Shown here: positions 53,320-61,316 of the stretch, one piece after another | How positions within the stretch are numbered: the stretch's first letter is position 1 | How the letters are laid out: each line of letters starts with the position of its first letter | Source: Lapillicoccus jejuensis | GTDB taxonomy: Bacteria; Actinomycetota; Actinomycetes; Actinomycetales; Dermatophilaceae | Length of the DNA: 64,000 bases | Assembly: GCF_006715055.1 (NCBI RefSeq) | Contig: NZ_VFMN01000001.1 | Coordinates: 1,550,001-1,614,000, forward strand | Reading direction: 5' to 3' | Translations under genes and position numbers: made by a program | The notes under the pieces: generated by a model | What the model saw: the letters and a program-made list of their open reading frames with translations, nothing else | The model's database searches: none | Told to the model about the DNA's origin: nothing

Positions 53320-54336
53320 CTAGGTAACAAAGTTCTGAGGCAAATTCGGCGTTCGTCGATGTTGGCATGGGTACATGCAAGTATGGCAGAGCACGAGATC
53401 GTCAGGGCTTGGCGGATAACCAAACAGAGCCAACAATTCTGACGCATCCTTTTCAATTGCTGAAATCCGAGCCAATGGGTCTCTAGCTCGCTTGACGAGG
53501 CTAATCTCGCGAAGTTCAACATCTGTGATCATCACGCTTGCTCTAACATTTAGTACCTGCCCTTGCGTGTGCTGGCACCCTTCGGTCGAGAATCGGCACA
53601 CGTTACAGACGCCGCGTGCATCCTTGACAACACGGACATCGTAGTTCTGTCCGCTAATGTGACGACAAGTTGAAGCATCCTCCTGACAAATCGAGCAAAT
53701 ATAGCGGCACGTGAACCCCATTGAGTTGGCCAACGGAACATGCGGGAGATGTACCAGACACTCCTGGAACCATCTGCCCTTATCGTACTTAAGTTCGCAT
53801 CCATATAAGCCCCCGCGAATTTCCCCGCTTCGATGAAGGAGTGTGTGAATCTCGTCAATGAGGTCCAAAAGCAGGGGTTCCTGATGCCCTAGAGAAACCT
53901 TTGCCTGCGGGTCCGCGTCAATTGCTGCATCAATCAACCACAAGTACCCTCGGCCGGACGCCGCGAGCACTTCTTGGATTAGCATGCCTGCAGCACAAAA
54001 GTCAGCGTACGGTTGTCTATTTAGGCGAAGGTACTCATCCGTGAAGTGGTCAAAGGCGCGCTCGCGTAAAGAGAACCACTGTTCCACGCGCTTTCGTCCG
54101 GCATGTCGGACAAATGCGCCCGTGGGGCCGGCGAGAAGGGCCTTGCCGTCTGGGAGTAATCCCGCCACGCCAGGAGCGCTTAGTGCGCGCTTGAGTTTTA
54201 GTTCAGCAGTCCACATAGCTGTGCGCGCCTTAACCAGTTCATCTAAACCTTGATGGATGCAATGTTGAATCCGAGCTGGACCCGATGGTGGAGGCAGCAC
54301 CACGTTGGTTCGCGCAACGAGAGCCTTTATATGCAT
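53320..54336 (-). CDS. Cys/His-rich protein with tandem CxxC-x6-CxH motifs
   Basis: The 338-residue protein is helical to about residue 205. It then carries C214-x2-C217-x6-C224-x-H226 and, exactly 30 residues later, C244-x2-C247-x6-C254-x-H256, then C317-x2-C320-x3-C324-x-H326 near the C-terminus. Each set could bind zinc. Between them are ISLVKRARDPLARISAIE and VRVVKDARGV. I do not recognise a named family. It follows the 54352 gene by 15 nt and is probably co-transcribed with it. Low GC indicates acquisition. Confidence 0.6.
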   Translation of the reverse strand: MHIKALVARTNVVLPPPSGPARIQHCIHQGLDELVKARTAMWTAELKLKRALSAPGVAGLLPDGKALLAGPTGAFVRHAGRKRVEQWFSLRERAFDHFTDEYLRLNRQPYADFCAAGMLIQEVLAASGRGYLWLIDAAIDADPQAKVSLGHQEPLLLDLIDEIHTLLHRSGEIRGGLYGCELKYDKGRWFQECLVHLPHVPLANSMGFTCRYICSICQEDASTCRHISGQNYDVRVVKDARGVCNVCRFSTEGCQHTQGQVLNVRASVMITDVELREISLVKRARDPLARISAIEKDASELLALFGYPPSPDDLVLCHTCMYPCQHRRTPNLPQNFVT

Positions 54337-54351
54337 GTAGGTCCGAACCCC

Positions 54352-54879
54352 TCATATGTCATCCACTTCGCGAATCAGTTTTCGCGATTTGTCCACGCCG
54401 CCTAGAGTCTCAAGCAAAATTTTGGCTATTTCTTCGGCGCGCGCATTGATTTGCACACCCTCGATCCGAGTATCGGTGTCATTTTTCTCAATCTTCGCTA
54501 TCCGAACTTCCAGAATGGCATCATCCGCCAACGTACCCCCTGCTCTTGCAACACGGATGCGCTCGATTACGTAGTTGGCGAGGCCGAGGAGGCCAGCGCT
54601 ACTGATATTCGAGGCCACGCCGACGGCGATTGCCAAAGCTACATCCGCCGAGTACTCAGCCAAGAATCTACGATCGTCTGCCCCGTCAAGGAAGTCCACG
54701 GTGAAGTCGGGCTTCACGCAGACCTTTAGCGCTCCCAGGTCAGCCTCGGAGTACAGGTCGATGCCGTCGCGCCGTTCTGAAGGCAGCACCACTACCTGCG
54801 GCAGGGTGTCCTCCGTCAGGCGTCCAACCAGACGCTCGACTATCCCGTCTGAGGGAAACCACTCGCTCACCGAACTCAT
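54352..54879 (-). CDS. Hypothetical protein, partner of the Cys/His protein
   Basis: The 175-residue product begins MSSVSEWFPSDGIVERLVGRL. It has a central hydrophobic Gly/Ala segment (DVALAIAVGVASNISSAGLLGLANYVI) that could be a single membrane helix pair or a buried core, and a C-terminal charged beta/helix part (LEVRIAKIEKNDTD). GGGAGG lies 8 nt before the ATG. It is the first gene of a two-gene minus-strand operon. No family is recognised. Confidence 0.5.
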   Translation of the reverse strand: MSSVSEWFPSDGIVERLVGRLTEDTLPQVVVLPSERRDGIDLYSEADLGALKVCVKPDFTVDFLDGADDRRFLAEYSADVALAIAVGVASNISSAGLLGLANYVIERIRVARAGGTLADDAILEVRIAKIEKNDTDTRIEGVQINARAEEIAKILLETLGGVDKSRKLIREVDDI

Positions 54880-55163
54880 ATCGAGAGCCTCCCACAGAGT
54901 TGCAATGCGTCAGGCGAGGAACTCGAAACATGTGCCCCATGCCCACGCGGTCGTCGAGAGGGGCCTTGTGCTTGGCGGCTTGAGCCCGACCGTGGTGGCC
55001 TGAGGCGTCCGACACAGCGTGCTCGGGGCTGCCAAAGTGATCGACCATGGCCATCCGATGACGCGCCAGTAGCCGCGTCGTGAGTGACAGAGCCCCGTGG
55101 GTCAGGATTCAAGTTCGCCGATCTCGTGTCGGACCTCCCGCCTCAGCGTCGGGGTCGCGCGAG
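54880..55163. other. Intergenic remnant between the island operon and the PPOX gene
   Basis: No convincing gene is visible in these 284 bp. Composition rises from about 55% to over 65% GC towards 55163. The direct repeat shared with 52329 begins at about 55157. Confidence 0.4.
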
Positions 55164-55808
55164 TCAGTACAAGGGCGCCCCGTACGACGTCAGCTGGCTC
55201 GCCTCGAGCTCCTCCACCGACCCGGGTCGAGCCGGCTGCGGCTCACCGGCCGCGCGTCGCGCGCGGGCGGTCGAGCCGACGTCGGTCGCGGCGAACGGGT
55301 CCCAGGTCTGCGGGTGCCACACCTTGCCCCGGGCGAAGCTCTTGGCGCAGTGGCCGAAGACCTCCTCGACGTCGAGGACGAGCGCGAGCACCGGCCGGCG
55401 CCCGTCGACGGCGAGGTCGTCGAACCACGGCGCGTCGGCCACGAGACGGGCGGCGCCGTTGACGCGCAACGTGTCCGAGCGTCCGGGGACGACGAAGACG
55501 ATGCCGGCGCGGGGGTGGAGCAGGACGTTGCGGTAGCCGTCGACGCGGCGGTTGCCCGGCCGCTCGGCGAGGGCGATCGTCGTGTCGTCGAGGACGTGGA
55601 CGAGCGAGCCGGCCGGGTCGCCCTTCGGCGAGACGTCGAGGTGCCCCTCGCCGTCCGAGGTCGCGACGAAGCACAGCCGCGCAGCGGCGAGCCAGCGGCG
55701 GTCGTCCTCGTCGAGCCGGTCGCGCACCTTCCCCGCTGCCCGCTCCGTCGGCTCGCCGACGATGTCCACAAGCTGCTCCAGCGTCGTCACCCGCGTCTCG
55801 TCGCTCAT
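55164..55808 (-). CDS. PPOX-type FMN-dependent flavoprotein (TIGR04025-like)
   Basis: The 214-residue protein has RLCFVATSDGEGHLDVSPKGD, ALAERPGNRRVDGYRNVL, VFVVPGRSDTLRVNG and HCAKSFARGKVWHPQTWD, the pattern of pyridoxamine-phosphate-oxidase-fold proteins of the DR_2398 type. Members bind FMN, and their substrates are mostly unknown. ATG 55808 is 6 nt after GAGGGT; GTG 55814 is an alternative. The 3' third is duplicated as a fragment at 52329. It separates the two accessory blocks. Confidence 0.85.
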   Translation of the reverse strand: MSDETRVTTLEQLVDIVGEPTERAAGKVRDRLDEDDRRWLAAARLCFVATSDGEGHLDVSPKGDPAGSLVHVLDDTTIALAERPGNRRVDGYRNVLLHPRAGIVFVVPGRSDTLRVNGAARLVADAPWFDDLAVDGRRPVLALVLDVEEVFGHCAKSFARGKVWHPQTWDPFAATDVGSTARARRAAGEPQPARPGSVEELEASQLTSYGAPLY

Positions 55809-56267
55809 AGTCACACCCTCTCACCGCGGGCGCGGCTGAGATGGGCCGCGAGATGCATTTCGCGCTGCCCCGCGATGCTCGATTCGGCTCGAGAGGACGA
55901 GCGCGGAGACTATTAGCCTTCGGGATGCCGTCCCTTTCGAAGCCCATTGAAGGGTGCGGTGATGCCAACGCTCCCGCGATGTGCGTTGACCACCCACAGG
56001 CGGGAAGGGCGCAAACTCGGCGTGCGATCGTCGTGCGTCAGATCGCGGCGTCCTCGAGGGCGAGGGCGTGGCACTCATGCACACGGCAGACGGCTAAGCG
56101 CCGAAACGGTCCGCCCCCACACCCCTACGCTGGCGGCCCCGAGTCTGACAATGATTTGCCTCAAGTCCTGATCGGTCCAGGCGCAAAGTCGAGCCGCTCA
56201 TGTCCAACGGAGCAGTGCGACGAACCACATGGTGGTTCATCTCGGCGCGAGGCTCTACGCTTCGCTC
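55809..56267. other. Intergenic region before the DUF262 operon
   Basis: These 459 bp show mixed composition and no supported gene. A short ORF from 55925 lacks a ribosome binding site and a clear ending pattern. TACGCT at 56256-56261 is the likely -10 of the downstream operon. Confidence 0.4.
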
Positions 56268-57428
56268 ATGACTGACTCAGCGGCGCCCGACGCAATCGTC
56301 GAGGAGCAATTTGCAGGCGAGGGTACCGGCGTAGAGCTAGAAACAACTGACGACGACGCCTCACCGGCCCGCGAGATTGAGCCCTGGGATCCCGAAAAAA
56401 TTCGTGTATCCACGAAGAGCTTTTCGCTGCGTAATGTCCTAGACATGATAGATGCTGACGACTTGGAGCTTGCGCCCGACTTTCAGCGAAATCGCGTATG
56501 GAAGGCGCGCCAAAAGTCTCGTCTCATCGAAAGTCTTCTTTTGCAAATCCCACTGCCGGCTTTCTACTTTGCTGAGGATGCTGACGGCCTCTTACGTGTA
56601 GTCGACGGGCTCCAGCGGCTATCAACTATACACGGATTTGTCCGCGGGCAAGAGTTTGCCCTCGATGATCTTGAGTACTTGGAAAAGGATGGGAGCAAGT
56701 TCTCGGATCTGGAGCCTGCGCTGCAGCGTCGCCTACACAACGCGCAAATAGTTGTGCACGTTATCGATCCTTCGACGCCCGAAGAGGTCAAGTACGACAT
56801 CTTTAAGCGGATCAACACCGGTGGCGAGCCCCTCAACGCCATGGAAGTCCGACACTGTATGAGCCGCACCCGTAGTCGTGACTTCCTCAAACGCTGCGCG
56901 GCCAGCGAGGCATTCCAAACAGCGACCGGTGGAGTGCTCAAGGACCATGTGCGCATGCAAGATCGTGAGGCTGCCTTACGATTCTGCGCGTTTCGCATGC
57001 TCGGAGACATTTCCAACTACGACGAATACGGTTCGTTGGAACGATTGCTTGATTGGGCGGTACGCCAGATAGACGACAACGCTGCTTTGTCAGACTCCCA
57101 ACTGGCTGCTCTTTTCGAAGACTTTGAGCTAGCCATGAACAATGCCACACTAGTCTTTGGCGGCCATGCATTTCGTAAGTGGCCGACTACGTCAGAGCGC
57201 TACTCGCCGATCAACCGAGCACTGTTCGAAAGTTGGGCCGTGGTTCTAGCGGATTATGATGAAAGAAGCTTGACTCCGATCGCAAGCGCGATAGTACGCA
57301 AGGCGCGCGAAGTGATGACTTCTGATCCAAATTACATCGCAAGCATCAGCAGTTCGACCTCGGACGCTCGCCGAGTTGAGATGCGCTTTATGGTCCCGCG
57401 GCGTCTCGTCTCTAGGCTCGCTTCATGA
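56268..57428 (+). CDS. DUF262 (GmrSD/ParB-like) protein, first gene of a putative defence operon
   Basis: The 386-residue protein has the DUF262 core: PDFQRNRVWKARQKSRLIESL, LPAFYF, the hallmark DGLQR (usually DGQQR, near residue 114) and DIFKRINTGGEPLNAMEVRH. DUF262 domains occur in GmrSD-type nucleases and related conflict systems, where the DGQQR loop binds nucleotides. A single substitution, Gln to Leu, is seen in the motif. TACGCT ends 6 nt before ATG 56268, so the start is leaderless. Its stop overlaps the ATPase start (57425-57428). GC is about 55%. Confidence 0.8.
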   Translation: MTDSAAPDAIVEEQFAGEGTGVELETTDDDASPAREIEPWDPEKIRVSTKSFSLRNVLDMIDADDLELAPDFQRNRVWKARQKSRLIESLLLQIPLPAFYFAEDADGLLRVVDGLQRLSTIHGFVRGQEFALDDLEYLEKDGSKFSDLEPALQRRLHNAQIVVHVIDPSTPEEVKYDIFKRINTGGEPLNAMEVRHCMSRTRSRDFLKRCAASEAFQTATGGVLKDHVRMQDREAALRFCAFRMLGDISNYDEYGSLERLLDWAVRQIDDNAALSDSQLAALFEDFELAMNNATLVFGGHAFRKWPTTSERYSPINRALFESWAVVLADYDERSLTPIASAIVRKAREVMTSDPNYIASISSSTSDARRVEMRFMVPRRLVSRLAS

Positions 57429-58498
57429 TTAAGTCATTGGAGCTCGTGGCTTTCAAGAAGTTTGCACACTTTCAGATGCCGATGCGCTCCCTAACGGTTC
57501 TTACTGGGCTTAACGGGAGCGGCAAGAGTACGATAACGCAGTCATTGCTGCTTGCACATCAGGCTTCGCTCTCGAAAGCGCCCACGGTGCCGTTGACCGC
57601 TGAGCCGGGGTTGGATCTAGGAGAAGAAGAGGACGTACTGCACGAGGCGGCGACCAGCGACCACGTGGAAATCAATATCAGCGACGGTTTTGACCATCGG
57701 TGGACATTCCAGGTTGGCGCAGGTAGGGAGTTGCCCCACCTTTACGTGTTAAACCGACCGGCCGTGCCGCCCGCGCCATTCGGCTCTTCGGCCCTGACGT
57801 ATTTAAGCGCAGAGCGGCTAGGTCCACGCACGAGTCACCAGACCGTGGCAGTCGAGGACGCCCGGACGGCCGTTGGCGAGGATGGGCGTTTCGTGGCGCA
57901 TGCATTGGCTGTGAACGCTCAAATGCAGGTGTCGGCCGCTCGGCGTCATGAGTCCGCTGGCAATGTCATTACTCTTCCTGCTCAGACCGAAGCCTGGCTG
58001 AGCAGTGTGGTTGGACCCACTCAGATCGAAACCGCACTTGTGCCTCGCACTCGAGTCGTCACCATGCATGTTCGCCCTAGGGGGTCGGGGCGATGGCTGC
58101 TCCCGACCAATACTGGCTTCGGAATCAGTTACACACTACCTGTCATAGTTGCTGGCCTTCTTGCGCCAAAGAACGGTCTTCTGATAGTTGATGCCCCTGA
58201 AGCGCACTTGCATGCCTCAGCCCAAGCTTCTATCGGCGCTTTTCTGGCCACCATTGCCGGATCGGGGGTGCAGGTTGTTGTAGAGACACATAGCGAGCAT
58301 GTGCTGAACGGCATTCGGCGAGCCGTCGCCATCAACAAAGTTTTGCCCAGCGCCGAGGTCGGTCTCGTGTTCTTTGGTGCCGAAGGAGCCTCGTTCCCCA
58401 CGATGGATGACCAGGGACGCCTAGATCACTGGCCGCCGTTGTTTTTTGATCAGTTAGACACTGACCTTGGAGAGTTGACCCGTGCTCGGCGTGGCTAG
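57425..58498 (+). CDS. DUF3696-like AAA/ABC-type ATPase, second gene of the operon
   Basis: The 357-residue protein has Walker A GLNGSGKST (residues 28-36), a signature-like NTGFGISYTLPVIVAGLL, Walker B LLIVDAPEAHLH near residue 252 (the catalytic position is PEAH), a THSEHVLNGIRR switch and a C-terminal HWPPLFFDQ typical of DUF3696. Such SMC-like ATPases drive many defence systems (OLD, Gabija, Septu-like). Asp-Ala replaces the more common Glu-Glu before PEAH. It overlaps its neighbours on both sides by 4 and 17 nt, so the three proteins probably act as one complex. Confidence 0.85.
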   Translation: MIKSLELVAFKKFAHFQMPMRSLTVLTGLNGSGKSTITQSLLLAHQASLSKAPTVPLTAEPGLDLGEEEDVLHEAATSDHVEINISDGFDHRWTFQVGAGRELPHLYVLNRPAVPPAPFGSSALTYLSAERLGPRTSHQTVAVEDARTAVGEDGRFVAHALAVNAQMQVSAARRHESAGNVITLPAQTEAWLSSVVGPTQIETALVPRTRVVTMHVRPRGSGRWLLPTNTGFGISYTLPVIVAGLLAPKNGLLIVDAPEAHLHASAQASIGAFLATIAGSGVQVVVETHSEHVLNGIRRAVAINKVLPSAEVGLVFFGAEGASFPTMDDQGRLDHWPPLFFDQLDTDLGELTRARRG

Positions 58499-59432
58499 TT
58501 TGGCAGGGACCGATCGCTTCTTTCTCGACGAAGATGGGTTCGCGTTCACCGATGAACACCCTGAGTCCCTGCAGGCAACCTTAGAGATCTTTATCGACCT
58601 GCTTGATGAAGTCGAGCGCTCGGGAACGGTACTCGCTTGGGACGGTATCTGGGATATCCAAGCTAGATCGGGACGTACGCTCGCTACACTACTTTTCGTC
58701 CCCTCGGAAATCGACCGTGATATTCGCCGCCTCCTTGGGGCACGCTTCGATAAAATCCAAAAATACGATGAGACCCTGAATCCGTCTTTGACATCAATCT
58801 GCAACGGCCAGTCCACTGGCATTTCGCCAGGAATCTCAATTTGTGCGGAGAAGCGGCGGAGTGGCCGAGCGGCTTGTTGCGTCACGACGAATCAAAGCGG
58901 CCGCATTGGCGACGTTGAGATCAGTGATGGCGCGGGCGACGCGATCTTGGCGCCATTTCTGGTCCAAGCTGACCAAGTGCCAGACTTTTGGCGGTTCGCA
59001 CTGGATGTGGAACGGGCTCCAAACATTGAAATTCACGAGGTGGCCTGTTGGGCCTTTCCGCAATTAACATTCGCTCCCGGCGTATGGAGGCAGGTCCGCC
59101 GTTTCGTCGGTCCGGCAGAGACTTCTCGCAGACTTCTGCTTCAAAACTTGGCAGGCTTGAACGACCATGCACCTTCAGTTTGGCGCGAAGAGGTTCAGTC
59201 GCATGTAATCGCAGCCAGAATGAAGGTACTTGCTGGAGTCGACTGCTCACTTGAGAGCCCCAATACCCATAACAATTCGGCGGCTATGCGCGAGCGGGAA
59301 GTTGATTTCGATGGTCGAATCGTAATGTGCGAGTGGCATGCCAAGCTGGAGCCGCACCAGAACCGGGTCCACTTTAAGGTGCAGGACGACCGTGTTTACG
59401 TCGGGATATTCACTGACCACCTCTCGACTTAG
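58482..59432 (+). CDS. Third protein of the operon, unknown family with a CEWHxKL C-terminal box
   Basis: The 316-residue protein starts at GTG 58482 with GGAGAG 7 nt upstream and overlaps the ATPase by 17 nt. It has an N-terminal acidic helical part (FFLDEDGFAFTDEHPESLQ), a middle with hydrophobic patches, and a C-terminal block CEWHAKLEPHQNRVHF, then VYVGIFTDHL. The paired His and Arg/Lys residues in this block look like a conserved functional site, possibly a nuclease or toxin centre. I know no named family for it, so the role is inferred from operon position only. Confidence 0.6.
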   Translation: MLGVASLAGTDRFFLDEDGFAFTDEHPESLQATLEIFIDLLDEVERSGTVLAWDGIWDIQARSGRTLATLLFVPSEIDRDIRRLLGARFDKIQKYDETLNPSLTSICNGQSTGISPGISICAEKRRSGRAACCVTTNQSGRIGDVEISDGAGDAILAPFLVQADQVPDFWRFALDVERAPNIEIHEVACWAFPQLTFAPGVWRQVRRFVGPAETSRRLLLQNLAGLNDHAPSVWREEVQSHVIAARMKVLAGVDCSLESPNTHNNSAAMREREVDFDGRIVMCEWHAKLEPHQNRVHFKVQDDRVYVGIFTDHLST

Positions 59433-60043
59433 CGCGGGCATAAGCCGCATCAAGACGGTCACGCACTTGTCGCCGGCCCGGTGTGGGACCACACGTGCTC
59501 GTCGACACCGATCACTTGGACGCCGCTAAAGCGGTGTGGGGCGATCAGTGCGCGACGGTCCTCGGCGAGAACCGAGTCTGGCGGTGGGTCACACGATGCC
59601 GAGGCCGACCGCGATCAGCGATACCGACAGTGCCCTACGACAAGCCCCTCCAGGGCCCACTGCAACCCACGGCGACAGCTCTTCGCCTGCGCGCCGGCGC
59701 GACCCTCGAGCTGCCCCGGAGCCACATGCGCCCGCCCGCCGGCGCACCTATAGCGGCGCACGGTGATATGCAGCGTCATCGAGGGCCACCCCAGGGATCG
59801 TGAGCAAGCCGGGCAGCGCACGGGTCGCGGACCGGTTCTTCGCAGCCGCCGCGCGACACCACCGAATCAGCGGGCTCATGCCCGTCGCGGCCGTCCTCGA
59901 GGGCGCGGTAGGCCGAGACCTTGCAATCAGGTCGGACTCCTAGAAGTGACGGATATTGTCGCTGGGCGGGCTGATCCATTTGCCCAAGACGCTATCGACG
60001 CCTAAGATTCCACTCTCGCCGGGAGCGCCGCCTTCGCCGTGCG
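59433..60043. other. Degraded segment at the right end of the accessory region
   Basis: These 611 bp have no convincing gene. Several short open frames exist, including a 47-codon one at 59800-59943, but none has a ribosome binding site, a leaderless promoter and a recognisable product together. GC returns to about 65%. It may be the remains of a mobile element, but I cannot name one. Confidence 0.4.
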
Positions 60044-61174
60044 TCAGGATCCACCGAAACGGGCGCCTAGCTCAAGCCAGGAAGCGAGTTCGGCGACCTT
60101 CATGCGCACCGCTCGCTCGAGGGCAGTCGTCGGCGTTCGGTCCCAGTGCAGGGCGTGCACCCTCAGCACGCCCTGCGCCTGGATGGCCTGGACGTCGGCC
60201 TTGCCGACGAAGCCGTCGCTGTGCAGGACGGGCAGGGCGAAGTAGCCCCAGCGCCGCTTGGCCACCGGCTTGTACATCTCCAGCTGGTAGTCCCACCCGA
60301 AGAGCTCGAGCAGGCGCTTGCGGTCGAAGACGAGTTGGTCGAGCGGCGAGAGCAGCGCCGTCCGTCCCGGCCAGCGACCGCGGGTGACGCCGTGCTCATC
60401 GAGGAGCAACGGGTCCACTCGCCACCGCCCGCGCACGCCCTCGACAACCGCCTCCACCCCGGCGGTCCCCACCTCGTGCAGCGGGTCGGCGGACGGGGTC
60501 GTGTTGCCCCGCGCGATGCCGAGGGAGCGGAGCCGCCGCTCCTGCAGCAGCCGGAGCGCGTCGTCGTACGGGGGCACGTCGAGGGACCCGAGCGGGTGCA
60601 CCCGCTCGGCGAGATCCCACAGCCGCTGGCCGCCCTCTCGGCCGGCGAGGGCGACCTCGCCGCGCGAGGTCATGAGGTCGAGCAGCCGCGCGAGGTTCTT
60701 CTCGTGGGTCCACCCGGTGGAGAGCCACGGCACCTCGGTGAGGTCGGGCAGCTCGCTGGTGCGCAGTGGCCCCTCCCGCTCGAGCCGGGCGAGCACCTCG
60801 CGCCGCGCGACGTCGTTCGCCGCGACCCAGTCGGCGAGGTCCTCCTGCCACGGACGCAGCGGCGGCACCCCGGGCCACACCGCCATCACCGCACGCAGCA
60901 GCGGCAGATCACGCGCCGGCCGCACCTCCCCGCGGTGCTCGACGAGCGAGCCGTCGGCCAGCCGCGCGTCCAGCTCGCGGACGTCGTACGACGCCCCGAG
61001 CCGGCTCCAGGGGACGAGGTCGGCGTTGGGGGCGACGTACGCGGTCGGCTCGAGCTTGAGGACGCCGACGCGCTCGACGACCTCGAGCAGGTCGCCCGGC
61101 CGGGCTGAGGTGAGACCCTGCGCGGCGAGGGCGACCCGGCGGGCGGTGCGGCGGTCGAGCACGAGCGGCGCCAT
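60044..61174 (-). CDS. Winged-helix DNA-binding protein, YcaQ (HTH_42)-like DNA glycosylase family
   Basis: The 376-residue protein matches the HTH_42/YcaQ family. It has an N-terminal winged helix region (RRTARRVALAAQGLTSARPG, then VVERVGVLKLEPTAYVAPN), a middle with HEKNLARLLDLMTSRGEVALAG, and the C-terminal barrel (LLSPLDQLVFDRKRLLELFGWDYQLEMYKPVAKRRWG). YcaQ and its relatives unhook DNA interstrand crosslinks. I used ATG 61174, 6 nt after CAGGGT; GTG 61180 is also in frame. Catalytic activity is not proven by motif alone. Confidence 0.8.
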   Translation of the reverse strand: MAPLVLDRRTARRVALAAQGLTSARPGDLLEVVERVGVLKLEPTAYVAPNADLVPWSRLGASYDVRELDARLADGSLVEHRGEVRPARDLPLLRAVMAVWPGVPPLRPWQEDLADWVAANDVARREVLARLEREGPLRTSELPDLTEVPWLSTGWTHEKNLARLLDLMTSRGEVALAGREGGQRLWDLAERVHPLGSLDVPPYDDALRLLQERRLRSLGIARGNTTPSADPLHEVGTAGVEAVVEGVRGRWRVDPLLLDEHGVTRGRWPGRTALLSPLDQLVFDRKRLLELFGWDYQLEMYKPVAKRRWGYFALPVLHSDGFVGKADVQAIQAQGVLRVHALHWDRTPTTALERAVRMKVAELASWLELGARFGGS

Positions 61175-61316
61175 GGCCACACCCTGCCACCGTCGGCTCG
61201 CCTTGGCCTCCGGTCATCAAATGGCCTGAGGTCACACCATTGACAGCGGGAGTCGGCCTCCGACAGGATCCCGCCCACCGGCAGGGTTTCCGCTTCACTC
61301 CCCCGAGGAGCGTCGA

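Larger units (their letters stand above)
52511..55156. mobile_element. Low-GC island between duplicated PPOX gene ends
   Basis: Composition drops to about 50-57% GC between the truncated and intact PPOX copies, which share a roughly 180-bp direct repeat. It holds four genes (52640, 53005, 53320, 54352) and no recognisable integrase or transposase. The arrangement resembles integration at the 3' end of a protein-coding gene with replacement of the lost end, but the enzyme responsible is not visible. Confidence 0.5.

Noticed and set aside
53320-54336. Assigning the Cys/His protein to a known zinc-finger transcription factor family
   Set aside because: The CxxC-x6-CxH spacing and 30-residue period do not match a family I can name with confidence.
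55925-56275. Open frame beginning ATG after TAGCCT in the gap before the DUF262 gene
   Set aside because: Spacing to the hexamer is 5 nt, the product is low in complexity and it overlaps the DUF262 start.
58848-58900. tRNA-Ser/Leu-like D-arm sequence (GGAGTGGCCGAGCGGC) inside the third cassette gene
   Set aside because: No anticodon arm, T-arm or acceptor complement follows, and the reading frame is intact through it.
59800-59943. 47-codon open frame starting GTG
   Set aside because: No ribosome binding site, no leaderless hexamer at the right distance and no recognisable product.
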